This document shows positions 30,400 through 37,489 of a stretch of DNA of 64,000 bases, in pieces (positions within the stretch are counted from its first letter, which is position 1; each line of letters opens with the position of its first letter). The stretch comes from Nocardia cyriacigeorgica (GTDB taxonomy: Bacteria > Actinomycetota > Actinomycetes > Mycobacteriales > Mycobacteriaceae), in assembly GCF_005863245.1 (NCBI RefSeq), contig NZ_VBUT01000006.1, forward strand, positions 186,001-250,000, read 5' to 3'. The notes under the pieces are model-generated. The model searched no databases. It was not told where the DNA came from and saw only the letters and a list, made by a program, of their open reading frames with translations. A program made the position numbers and the translations under genes.

Positions 30400-30723
30400 A
30401 TGTCGCGCCGGTCACTGTCCTGCCTGTGGTGCGGGCGGGAAATCGTGGGATCCGAGGTCGGGCGCCGCCGCCGGTACTGCCGTCAGTCGTGCCGCCAGCG
30501 GGCCTATGAACATCGCAACAGCTTGAAGGGGACGGGGATTCCCGAGGACTCGGTGGTGTTGAGCGCACAGGAGGCCGCCGATCTGGCCGACCGCTGGTTC
30601 GCGGCGCGGTGTGCGGCCGAGGATGTGGCGACCGCGATCGGTGAGGGTGCCGATGCGGCCGAACTCGCCGCGCTCAGTGAAACTCTGCTCCAGCTCGCCC
30701 GTGACGCCGAACGCCTGCGCTGA
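30400..30723 (+). CDS. Small zinc-finger-like protein
   Basis: 107 residues, function unknown. The N-terminal half has CLWCGREI (Cys-x2-Cys) and RRRRYCRQSCRQRAYEHR (Cys-x3-Cys), a four-cysteine zinc site like those of DUF-type nucleic-acid-associated proteins; the very basic RRRRYCRQSCRQRAY stretch would suit RNA or DNA contact. The C-terminal half (about 50-107) is an acidic, Ala/Leu-rich helical region (AADLADRWFAARCAAEDVAT, then LAALSETLLQLARDAERLR), probably a coiled coil or helical pair. Divergent from rbpA. Its 3' end overlaps the convergent membrane-protein gene by 50 bp. Confidence 0.75.
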   Translation: MSRRSLSCLWCGREIVGSEVGRRRRYCRQSCRQRAYEHRNSLKGTGIPEDSVVLSAQEAADLADRWFAARCAAEDVATAIGEGADAAELAALSETLLQLARDAERLR

Positions 30724-31771
30724 GATCCGCGGATTCGGATCTGCGCGAATTCGATCCGCCGGCGCGGGCGCGGCCGCGGCGGTACACCAGCAGGCTCAGA
30801 CAGGCCACTACGACGATCAGGGCGAAAAAGGCGGCGACGGTGAGTGCGTCCGGACGTAGCAGCGGCTGCGCGCGCATGGCCTGCCAGAACGTCAGCCCGA
30901 ACAGTCCCGCGTAGCCGACGGCGAGCACGCCGACCATATCGGTCCGCGTGCGTTCACTGCGCAACCAGGCGACGCGTGGTGCCAGTGCTGCCGAAATGAT
31001 CACCGCCGCCAGCAGCACCTGGATCCCGTGGAGTCCGAGGAAATGCGGAATCCGCAGGTCGCCGCCGATGGTGCTCCAGTGGGTGATCGGCATGCCCGCC
31101 CCATCGCGGGCGAGTTCGGTGCGCAGCTCCGGCTCGATGACGGTGTGCCCGGCCATCAACTCCACGACCTTGCCCTCGGCGTCGACGACACGCTGCTTGC
31201 CGGTGTATCCCATCAGATACGCCTGCGCCATGCCCGCGACCGCCAGGACGAGACCGGCGCGGATCGCCCGTGTGGTCGGCCGGTCCACAAGCCGCTGCGC
31301 GCACAAGATCACGGCCAGCACCAGATTCGCGACGAACAGGCCGGGAACACCGGAGACGAAGATCTGCTGACCGATGACGTTCACCGGATCGGGATCGGAA
31401 TTGTTGAAATGGCTGAACGTCCCGCGCGCGGCCTGCACGGCGATGAAACCGACATCGAGTACACCGGTCACCGCGAAGACGGTCCCGAGCCACCAGGTGG
31501 CACGGCGGCCCCGGTGCGGCAGCGCCAGCAGCCAGACCAGGCTGAGCCCGTAGAGGGTGAAGGCGATGCCGAACTTCAACGGTTTGAGCCAGACCGACTC
31601 CCCGAGCAGCAGTCGGTCGTCGACGATCAGGCCGCAGGCCGCGACGATCGTCAGGGCGGTCATGACGCCCACCATCGCCAGCAGTGGCCGGTGCAGGGCT
31701 GCGCGCTCGGGAAGGCCGGTGTGGGCTCGGCCCGAAGTCGTTGCCGGGGAAGCGATCTCGGGTGTGACCAT
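30674..31771 (-). CDS. Multi-pass membrane protein of unknown function
   Basis: 365 residues with about seven to eight hydrophobic helices (MVGVMTALTIVAACGLIV, WLKPLKFGIAFTLYGLSLVW, WWLGTVFAVTGVLDVGFIAV, VPGLFVANLVLAVILC, AGLVLAVAGMAQAYLM, FLGLHGIQVLLAAVIISAAL, VGVLAVGYAGLFGL, AAFFALIVVVACLSLLV). A polar loop (about 220-260) between helices five and six is enriched in His/Glu and ends in PHFLGLHG, where two histidines precede a membrane helix and could bind haem or metal. I do not recognise the family. The last 35 residues are a basic, non-conserved-looking tail that overlaps the convergent gene. TAGTTT lies 6 bases before ATG 31771 on the minus strand. Confidence 0.75.
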   Translation of the reverse strand: MVTPEIASPATTSGRAHTGLPERAALHRPLLAMVGVMTALTIVAACGLIVDDRLLLGESVWLKPLKFGIAFTLYGLSLVWLLALPHRGRRATWWLGTVFAVTGVLDVGFIAVQAARGTFSHFNNSDPDPVNVIGQQIFVSGVPGLFVANLVLAVILCAQRLVDRPTTRAIRAGLVLAVAGMAQAYLMGYTGKQRVVDAEGKVVELMAGHTVIEPELRTELARDGAGMPITHWSTIGGDLRIPHFLGLHGIQVLLAAVIISAALAPRVAWLRSERTRTDMVGVLAVGYAGLFGLTFWQAMRAQPLLRPDALTVAAFFALIVVVACLSLLVYRRGRARAGGSNSRRSESADLSAGVRRHGRAGAEFH

Positions 31772-31884
31772 GCTGCGAAACTACGAATTCGCAGTACCCG
31801 GCCACATCACGCCGACGCGCTATTGGCGCCCCCTACCGCAGTATCGGACCGCGCCCGCAGACCCATCCGCGGACCTAGGACGAC

Positions 31885-31918
31885 GATGGCCCGTAGGCGC
31901 TCTCGCCTACGGGCCATC
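31885..31918. terminator. Perfect 15-bp hairpin downstream of the M23 gene
   Basis: GATGGCCCGTAGGCG (31885-31899) pairs perfectly with 31904-31918 around a CTCT loop. It lies 41 bp past the M23 stop on the minus strand. No T-tract follows, so it may be a factor-assisted or mRNA-stabilising hairpin. Confidence 0.65.
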
Positions 31919-31959
31919 CCCGTGAGTTCTTCGCAGCCCCTCGATGGGGGCCGCCGGTG

Positions 31960-32652
31960 TCAGGAGTGGTCGCCGTGGACGCTGATCCCGCGCGCGGCCA
32001 GCCACGGCTGCGGGTCGATCGGCCCGACGCCGGGCACGTGCACCTCGTAGTGCAGATGCGGTCCGGTGGACTGGCCGCGGCTGCCGACGGTGGCGATCAC
32101 GTCACCGGCGCGCACCGGCTGGCCGACGCCGACCAGGATGTCCTGCATATGGCCGTACACGCCGATGGTGCCGTCGTCCTGCTGGACGCGCACCCACAGG
32201 CCGAAACCGCTGGCCGGGCCGGCTTCGATCACGACACCGTCGGTGACGGCGGCGATCGGCGCGCCCATCGGGTCGGCGAAATCGATGCCCGCGTGCATCG
32301 CACCCCAGCGCATGCCGAAGGTGGAGCTCATCGGGCCCGCCACTGGGCGGATGGTCTTGGGCCGGGCGAATTCGATCGCGAGGCGGTTCTGTTCCCAGGC
32401 CACCGCCTCCGGAACGGTCTGGGCCCGCTGGGCCTCGGGCGGGGTGAACGCGGTGAAGGTCGCGTCGGTGGTGCCGGCCACCAGCTGCGGGGAGTGCAGG
32501 GCCTCGGTCGAGTTCTCTTCGGTGCATCCGGCGAGCACGCCGAGCGAGGCGCCGATCGCCGTCGAGGCGGCCACCACGCGGGTGGCGACGCTGCGACGAC
32601 CGGTGCGCGGTGTGCCGGGACGGCGATTAAGTAACGGAACGGTCACGGGCAT
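31960..32652 (-). CDS. M23 family peptidase lipoprotein
   Basis: 230 residues. A basic N-terminus and hydrophobic stretch end in the lipobox GVLAGC (Cys43), so this is a predicted lipoprotein anchored outside the cytoplasmic membrane. The C-terminal LytM-type peptidase domain (about 105-225) keeps all zinc and catalytic positions: MHAGIDFA (His120, Asp124), YGHM (His168) and HLHYE (His199, His201). It should cleave peptidoglycan cross-bridges or, like some M23 proteins, regulate another hydrolase. Divergent from an ArsR regulator, with a large palindrome between them. Lnt in this window could complete its N-acylation. Confidence 0.88.
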   Translation of the reverse strand: MPVTVPLLNRRPGTPRTGRRSVATRVVAASTAIGASLGVLAGCTEENSTEALHSPQLVAGTTDATFTAFTPPEAQRAQTVPEAVAWEQNRLAIEFARPKTIRPVAGPMSSTFGMRWGAMHAGIDFADPMGAPIAAVTDGVVIEAGPASGFGLWVRVQQDDGTIGVYGHMQDILVGVGQPVRAGDVIATVGSRGQSTGPHLHYEVHVPGVGPIDPQPWLAARGISVHGDHS

Positions 32653-32720
32653 GGCTCGAAGCTACGGGATCGCCGGCGCTGCTCCGCAATCCTGTGGCTA
32701 CCATCACCAGCGCCTATAAC

Positions 32721-32778
32721 CCCAGTTCGATGATTACGAAGTGATAACGACACGGTTGATATTCCGTGTCGAGCTGGG
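32721..32778. promoter_or_regulatory. Composite palindrome between M23 and ArsR genes
   Basis: Outer arms CCCAGTTCGA (32721-32730) and TCGAGCTGGG (32769-32778) match at 9 of 10 positions. Inner arms CGACACGG (32748-32755) and CCGTGTCG (32764-32771) match perfectly around TTGATATT. It lies 13 bp before the ArsR start. A winged-helix regulator operator acting on both divergent genes is inferred. Confidence 0.65.
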
Positions 32779-32790
32779 CAAATGCGGTAA

Positions 32791-33177
32791 ATGGCCGATT
32801 TGACGGCAAAACCGCCCGACGATCACACTGTGTTAGTGGCGACTAATGGAGTTCGGGCCCTCGAAGCGCTCGCCGACCCCACCAGGCGGGCGATCTTCGA
32901 AGCACTCCCGCATGCGCGACTATCGGTGGGTGAGCTGGCCGAGGCCGTCGGCGTCAGTAGCTCGGCGGTCTCACAACACCTGCGTGTACTCCGGGAGGCG
33001 CGCCTGGTGATGATGCGCCCGGACGGCAACCGCAGGCTGTACTTCCTGGACCCGCGCGGGCTGGCCGACGCCCGCGACTACGTCGAGCGCTTCTGGCCCA
33101 GCGCCATCGCCGCCTACTCCGCGGCGGTGCACACCGCGAGCGTGGACGAACAGAATCCTCAGCCGACGCGGCGGTAG
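32791..33177 (+). CDS. ArsR family transcriptional regulator
   Basis: 128 residues. Winged helix-turn-helix: ALADPTRRAIFEALPHARLS, VGELAEAVGVSSSAVSQHLR, VLREARLVMMRPDGNRRLYF. No cysteine is present, so it is not a classical metal-sensing ArsR; the C-terminal helix (ARDYVERFWPSAIAAYS) resembles the SRPBCC-associated or autorepressor ArsR subclass. ATG 32791 directly follows the composite palindrome, suggesting autoregulation and control of the divergent M23 lipoprotein. GTG codons at about 32830 are alternative starts nearer the domain. Its end overlaps the convergent GT9 gene by 19 bp. Confidence 0.85.
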   Translation: MADLTAKPPDDHTVLVATNGVRALEALADPTRRAIFEALPHARLSVGELAEAVGVSSSAVSQHLRVLREARLVMMRPDGNRRLYFLDPRGLADARDYVERFWPSAIAAYSAAVHTASVDEQNPQPTRR

Positions 33178-34142
33178 GCGCGCGGACGTTCGCCGGTGCT
33201 GCCCGTCCAGGAGTGCTTACCGAGCTGGGCGTCGATCGCGCCGAGCACCTCGCTCACCCCGATCCGCAGCAGGCCCGCATCGGTGCTGTCGGCATCCGGG
33301 TCGCCGACTTGACCGGCCCACAGCACGTCGTGGCGGGCGAGCAGATGCGGCGGCGGCCCGGCTTGGCGCGGGGGAGTCGGGCCGAACAACTGCACGGTGC
33401 GGGTGCCGAACGCGGTGGCCAGATGGGCGACGCCGGTGTCGCCGCACAACACCAGCGCGGCTTCGGCGACCGTCGCGGCCAGTTCGATGAGGTTCTGTTC
33501 GCCCGCCAGCACCCGGTGCGGTGGCAGCCCGGCACGCGCGGCGATGCCGAGGGCGATCTCGCGCTCGAACTCGTCGCCGGTGATGACGACTTCCCGGCCG
33601 AGCACCGACTGATGCCGGATGACGGCGGCGAACCGGTCGGGTGGCCAGCGGCGCGCGGGTGCGCCCGCGCCGATGTGCACGACGACGGCGTCGCGGTGGC
33701 TGGTGGTGGCCACCGGCGGGACGAGGCCGAGGTTGCGCCGGTCGGCGTCGATGCCGTCGAACTCGAGCAGATGGCACCAGCGGTCCACCAGGTGCATATC
33801 GGGATCCCACTGCGGGCCGGGCAACTCGGGGAAGGCCGGATTGGCGTAGGTGAGTATGCGGCGCGCGTCCGTCTTGATCAGTTCGACGATCGATTCGGTG
33901 TCGGGCCCGTGCAGATTGACCGCGAGATCGGGGGCGGGCCCGTCCCAGCGCAGGCTGCCGCCCTCGGTGGTGGGGACCATCGCGTCGACGGACGTGATCA
34001 GATCGACGATGGGCCGAAGCCGATGCGGGGCCGCCAGGACGATGCGGTCGTCCGGCCTCGCCCGGCGCAGTGCGCGCAGCGCCGGGACCGCGGTGAGCAG
34101 TTCACCGAGACCGCGTGCCTGAAGCACGAGAACAACCGACAC
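33159..34142 (-). CDS. Glycosyltransferase family 9 protein
   Basis: 327 residues. GT-B fold, heptosyltransferase-like: N-terminal VLQARGLGELLTAVPALRAL, central VVVHIGAGAPARRWPPDRFA and the donor-site motif VLCGDTGVAHLATAFGT followed by VQLFGPTPP. GT9 enzymes transfer ADP-heptose-like or related sugars; in actinobacteria the acceptor is usually an unknown cell-surface or secondary-metabolite glycan. GTG 34142 start, preceded by AAGAGGG on the minus strand. No other sugar genes are adjacent, so its pathway is open. Confidence 0.85.
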   Translation of the reverse strand: MSVVLVLQARGLGELLTAVPALRALRRARPDDRIVLAAPHRLRPIVDLITSVDAMVPTTEGGSLRWDGPAPDLAVNLHGPDTESIVELIKTDARRILTYANPAFPELPGPQWDPDMHLVDRWCHLLEFDGIDADRRNLGLVPPVATTSHRDAVVVHIGAGAPARRWPPDRFAAVIRHQSVLGREVVITGDEFEREIALGIAARAGLPPHRVLAGEQNLIELAATVAEAALVLCGDTGVAHLATAFGTRTVQLFGPTPPRQAGPPPHLLARHDVLWAGQVGDPDADSTDAGLLRIGVSEVLGAIDAQLGKHSWTGSTGERPRAYRRVG

Positions 34143-34367
34143 CCTCTTCTCCTAGCCACCCGAGACTCGTCATACCCGACCCACTCGACTCACCTGACGG
34201 CGTTCACGACGAGAGCCATTGACCCACAATTACCCGGCGTGTACAGCGGCAAACGTGATCATCACGGCGTTCTCGGTCACAGTCGGTGGCCGGTGCGCAC
34301 CACCGGCGGTGACGGCGCGCGGGCACGGGCGGTGAGCAAATGCCCAGAGAACCAGGGATTTCGGGCA

Positions 34368-34373
34368 TAACAT
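34368..34373 (+). promoter_or_regulatory. -10 box TAACAT, leaderless DUF308 gene
   Basis: TAACAT ends 6 bases before ATG 34380. Confidence 0.5.
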
Positions 34374-34379
34374 CACTTC

Positions 34380-34973
34380 ATGACGACGAATATCCTCCCG
34401 CAGGGCCCGGTGCAGACCCTCGCGCGTGCCGCCTGGCAATCGATCTTGGTCACCGGATTGCTCTCGGTGGTCCTCGGCGTACTGATCCTCGTATGGCCGG
34501 GCAAGACGGTGCTGGTCGCGGGCATCATCTTCGGTATCTACCTGGTGGTCAGCGGCCTGTTGCAGCTGGTCGCGGCCTTCGCGGCACCGGCGAGCGCGGG
34601 AATGCGGGTGCTGTATTTCATCAGCGGCGTGTTGTCGATCGTGATCGGTGTCTTCTGCTTCCGCGACGAGCTGACCTCGATCCTGCTGCTGGGTCTGTGG
34701 ATCGGCATCGGCTGGCTGTTCCGCGGGGTCGCGGTGACGATGGCCGCGATCTCGGAGCCGGGTCTGCCGGGCCGTGGCTGGCAGGGTTTCTTCGGCGTGA
34801 TCACCGCGATCGCGGGTGTCGTGCTGATCGTCTGGCCCGTCGAGTCGGTCACCACGCTGGCCTGGGTGGCCGGTATCTGGCTGGTCGTGCTCGGGATCAT
34901 GGAGATGATCACCGCGTTCGGGGTGCGTAAGGACGCGAAGGATCTGGGTGTTCCGGCACAGCCGGTCGCATGA
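34380..34973 (+). CDS. HdeD/DUF308 family membrane protein
   Basis: 197 residues, six transmembrane helices in three pairs. The DUF308 repeat is visible as SVVLGVLILVWPGKTVLVAG, SIVIGVFCFRDELTSILLLG and AIAGVVLIVWPVESVTTLAW. HdeD in E. coli is linked to acid resistance at high cell density; the actinobacterial homologues have no proven role. A short soluble tail (RKDAKDLGVPAQPVA) ends the protein. The next gene follows by 61 bp with its own ribosome binding site. Confidence 0.85.
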   Translation: MTTNILPQGPVQTLARAAWQSILVTGLLSVVLGVLILVWPGKTVLVAGIIFGIYLVVSGLLQLVAAFAAPASAGMRVLYFISGVLSIVIGVFCFRDELTSILLLGLWIGIGWLFRGVAVTMAAISEPGLPGRGWQGFFGVITAIAGVVLIVWPVESVTTLAWVAGIWLVVLGIMEMITAFGVRKDAKDLGVPAQPVA

Positions 34974-35034
34974 CACAATCGCGGGGTCAATGGTCGACGT
35001 CGGGGGTCGACATCGAAAGGAACTGGAGGCACGA

Positions 35035-35340
35035 ATGTTTCGTACTGCTGGGATCGTCGGTGCGCTGGCCACCGCGGGTGCCATCACCCTGCTGGCCCCG
35101 GGCGCCGCGCACGCCGCGGGCGGCACCCTGACCCTGAACGGTGCGCCGCACGCGAACCCGGTGGGCTGCTTCAACACCGGCGACAGCTTCTACACGACGC
35201 TGCAGACCACCGTCGGCAACGGCACCGATCAGGCCATCACGCTGTACGCGGGCCCCGACTGCGCGGGCCAGGCCCTCGGCGTGATCGACCCCAACACCAT
35301 CGGCTACGTCCCCAGCGGCGGCAGCGTCTCGGTGCCGTAA
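35035..35340 (+). CDS. Small secreted protein
   Basis: 101 residues. A clear Sec signal peptide (MFRTAGIVGALATAGAITLL, cleavage after PGAAHA) precedes a 74-residue mature protein with exactly two cysteines (GCFNTGDS and PDCAGQ), which could form one disulfide. The mature part is Gly/Thr/Asn-rich and beta-like. ATG 35035 has AAAGGAACTGGAGG upstream. Function unknown; similar tiny secreted two-cysteine proteins are common in Nocardia-type genomes. A strong terminator follows. Confidence 0.8.
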   Translation: MFRTAGIVGALATAGAITLLAPGAAHAAGGTLTLNGAPHANPVGCFNTGDSFYTTLQTTVGNGTDQAITLYAGPDCAGQALGVIDPNTIGYVPSGGSVSVP

Positions 35341-35360
35341 TACCCGGACCACCGAATTCC

Positions 35361-35394
35361 GCGTGGACCCCGCGATCTCTCGCGGGGTCCACGC
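35361..35394 (+). terminator. Intrinsic terminator after the small secreted protein gene
   Basis: GCGTGGACCCCGCGA (35361-35375) pairs perfectly with 35380-35394 around a TCTC loop, then GCGTTT. It lies 20 bp past the stop codon. Confidence 0.8.
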
Positions 35395-35518
35395 GCGTTT
35401 CCGGGTAGGACGGCATACATCTCCCGCGCCCGTGAACTCTGGCGCGGGTGGCCGCGTGGGTGCGCGGTCGCGAGGGCTACGGTGGCAGGACCAGCCGACC
35501 ATCGAGAAGGAGCCATCC

Positions 35519-36130
35519 GTGGGTGAGCGTGTTCCGAGCCAGTGGGAGGAGATCACGGCCAACGATCCCGCGCACTCCGCGTGGTACGTCGAGCGGTTCC
35601 GCGGCCTGGCCGCCCAGGGGCAGGACATCGTGGGGGAGGCCCGGCTGATCGATGCGATGCTCGGCCGGGGCTCGCGGGTGCTCGACGCCGGATGCGGGCC
35701 CGGACGCATCGGCGGCTACCTGCACGATGCCGGTCACGTGGTCGTCGGCGTCGACGTGGACCCGGTGCTGATCGAGGCGGCCGAACACGACCACCCCGGC
35801 CCGACCTGGTTGGTCGGCGACCTGGCCGAACTGGATCTGCCGGCCCGCGGCATCCCCGAGAGCTTCGACGTCATCGTGTGCGCGGGCAATGTGATGACCT
35901 TCCTCGCGCCGAGTACCCGCCGACCGGTGCTGTCGGGCTTCGCCCGCCACCTCGCCCCGGAAGGCCGGGCCGTCATCGGATTCGGCGCCGAACGTGGCTA
36001 CCCGTTCGAGGAGTTCTTCGCCGACGCCGAGGCCGCGGGCCTGGCAACGGATCTGCGGCTGTCGACCTGGGATCTGCGCCCGTTCCGCGACGACTCCGAT
36101 TTTCTGGTGGCCGTGTTCACCCGCGCCTGA
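35519..36130 (+). CDS. Class I SAM-dependent methyltransferase
   Basis: 203 residues. Rossmann methyltransferase: motif I VLDAGCGPGRIGGYL (about 55-69), acidic end of strand 2 in VVGVDVDPVLIEAA, motif II-like WLVGDLAELD, then FDVIVCAGNVMTFL. The start GTG 35519 is chosen for GAGAAGGAG at 35503-35511, 7 bases away. The substrate is unknown; the single-domain small size suggests a metabolite or cofactor methylase. It stands alone between a terminator and a long AT-richer intergenic region. Confidence 0.88.
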   Translation: MGERVPSQWEEITANDPAHSAWYVERFRGLAAQGQDIVGEARLIDAMLGRGSRVLDAGCGPGRIGGYLHDAGHVVVGVDVDPVLIEAAEHDHPGPTWLVGDLAELDLPARGIPESFDVIVCAGNVMTFLAPSTRRPVLSGFARHLAPEGRAVIGFGAERGYPFEEFFADAEAAGLATDLRLSTWDLRPFRDDSDFLVAVFTRA

Positions 36131-36731
36131 GGTGCCGTCGCGGTGGTGAAATATCCGCGGGCGGTTCGCCATTCGAGTTCGATGCGGGAAGGTCCGTTCC
36201 GGGCGACTATTTCGGGGTCGTGTGAAATCTGCGCTATTCCAGTAGTTTTGAGGATCGCAGCGGAGCGGACCCTGGACCGAGGGTTTCGAACTGGTTCCCG
36301 GCGGCGGTATTTCGGTAGTTGCGCCGGTTGTAATAACGGGTTATCAGGCTCATCCGGCAGCTGGTGCGGATCGCTTTTTCCGGGATATGACAAATTGTTG
36401 ATCTTTTGGGTCGTGCCAGTGGTCGGCTTCGTCCCAGCGCAGGGCGCGACTCGGAAGAGATCGTTCTGACCTGCCCGGATAGTTCCTCCGATGCGGCCGG
36501 CCGGTGTGGTCTGTGCGATTTGGCGGCACTGGGTCAACCGTTTCTAGATCGACATGAGTGTTATTTGTCGCGTATTCGCAGGCCAGCGAGTTGCAACAGG
36601 TGAGTTCAACTCGAGTTCACCAGAATGTGGATAACGTTAAGATAAATAATGAATCACGTTTAAATAACGTCACTACCAATGGTGTGCGGCGGTGCAAGAG
36701 CGTCGCATTTCGCACACGGATAGGAGTGGAA
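36131..36731. other. AT-rich leader region of the micropeptide gene
   Basis: About 600 bp with clearly lower GC than its surroundings, most marked from 36230 to 36710, and no credible coding frame. It contains direct repeats GAGTTCA at 36602-36608 and 36613-36619 (one helical turn apart), a palindrome ACGTT-TAAAT-AACGT (36656-36670), AACGTT (36633-36638) and TAAGATAAATAAT (36638-36650), which would suit a strong promoter. It ends in the GGAG ribosome binding site of the micropeptide gene. It could also encode a small RNA; none is recognised. Confidence 0.5.
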
Positions 36732-36830
36732 ATGGGTTCAGTGGACCTGGGCAGCCTCGGAGACCTTCTGAGTGCATTCGGTGACATCTTCAGCGGTTTC
36801 GGCGGGCTCTCCAGCTTCTCGGCCGAGTAA
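36732..36830 (+). CDS. 32-residue acidic amphipathic micropeptide
   Basis: ATG 36732 has TAGGAGTGGA just upstream and the frame ends at TAA 36830; a perfect terminator hairpin begins 16 bp later, so the unit is bounded like a real gene. The peptide has no signal sequence and no Lys, Arg or Cys. Its core, GDLLSAFGDIFSGFGGL, repeats a G-D-(L/I)-(L/F)-S-(A/G)-F-G pattern; Leu/Ile/Phe at 9, 12, 13, 16, 19, 20, 23, 26 form one face of a helix and Asp/Ser/Gly the other. It is reminiscent of the tiny unprocessed mycomembrane porins PorA/PorH of corynebacteria, which are also acidic, amphipathic, leader-less and O-mycoloylated on Ser. This analogy is inference; no homologue was searched. Confidence 0.65.
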   Translation: MGSVDLGSLGDLLSAFGDIFSGFGGLSSFSAE

Positions 36831-36845
36831 TACGCAGACTGCTTT

Positions 36846-36883
36846 GCCGACAGCCCGCCGGAGATCTCCGGCGGGCTGTCGGC
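36846..36883 (+). terminator. Perfect 19-bp palindrome after the micropeptide
   Basis: Bases 36846-36864 are the exact reverse complement of 36865-36883 (centre GAGATCTC). The hairpin begins 16 bp past the micropeptide stop. It lacks a U-tract but is far too perfect for chance. Confidence 0.8.
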
Positions 36884-37070
36884 TGCTCTGGGCCGGTGGA
36901 CCTCGACATGGTGTTGTCGGCGACTGCGATGCGGCGAAGCGGCCGGTCTATTCCCGCTTCTGCGCAGGTCGGCGAGCTCTTTCGACGGCCGACCGGTCTG
37001 TCGCGGACGGGTGCGGGCCGCCGCGTCCGCGAAAATACGACTTGACGTAGTAGAGGCGCGTCTCATCGGC

Positions 37071-37076
37071 TAGCGT
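37071..37076 (+). promoter_or_regulatory. -10 box TAGCGT, leaderless membrane-protein gene
   Basis: TAGCGT ends 8 bases before ATG 37085. It selects this start over an in-frame upstream one at 37076. Confidence 0.5.
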
Positions 37077-37084
37077 TGGGCGCT

Positions 37085-37435
37085 ATGGACGTTGTCTACA
37101 ACATCGTGGTTGTCACCCATCTGCTCGGAATGGCCGCGGTCGTCGGCGGTTACGCCGCGAGTCAACCCGTGGTTTCGGAGTTGATGGTGTGGGGTGCGCG
37201 GCTGCAGTTGATCACCGGTGTGATCCTGGTCGGGCTGGCGGAGTCGATCGACTCACTCGACAAGGACCTCAACATGGTCAAGATCGGGTTCAAACTGGCC
37301 ATCTCGGTGCTCGTCGCGGCGTTCGCCGAAATGAGCCGCGCCGACGCCAAGCGCGGCAAGGCCGTGCCGTGGATGACGCATGCCGCCGGTGGGCTCGCGA
37401 TCCTGAATGTGCTGATCGCCGCGCTCTGGACCTGA
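37085..37435 (+). CDS. Small integral membrane protein
   Basis: 116 residues, four hydrophobic segments: VYNIVVVTHLLGMAAVVGGY, MVWGARLQLITGVILVGLAE, VKIGFKLAISVLVAAFAEMS and HAAGGLAILNVLIAALWT. The plan, with two His near helix ends (THLLGMA, MTHAAGG), is seen in actinobacterial four-helix membrane proteins of unknown function. A leaderless start is supported by TAGCGT. It converges on the DyP peroxidase gene across a strong hairpin. Confidence 0.75.
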   Translation: MDVVYNIVVVTHLLGMAAVVGGYAASQPVVSELMVWGARLQLITGVILVGLAESIDSLDKDLNMVKIGFKLAISVLVAAFAEMSRADAKRGKAVPWMTHAAGGLAILNVLIAALWT

Positions 37436-37447
37436 GTTCGGCGCGGC

Positions 37448-37484
37448 CGGTTCCCGGCGCCGGGCGTACCGGCACCGGGAACCG
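37448..37484. terminator. Hairpin between convergent genes
   Basis: CGGTTCCCGG (37448-37457) and CCGGGAACCG (37475-37484) are perfect inverted repeats. It lies between the convergent stops of the membrane protein and the DyP peroxidase. Confidence 0.65.
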
Positions 37485-37489
37485 TGCGC

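Noticed and set aside
34948..35034. In-frame N-terminal extension of the small secreted protein
   Set aside because: It overlaps the preceding gene and would bury the clean signal peptide that starts at ATG 35035 with a good ribosome binding site.
36143..36469. 108-codon plus-strand frame in the AT-rich intergenic region
   Set aside because: No ribosome binding site, odd Cys/Arg/Ser composition, no recognisable domain; third-position GC is not elevated as in real genes here.
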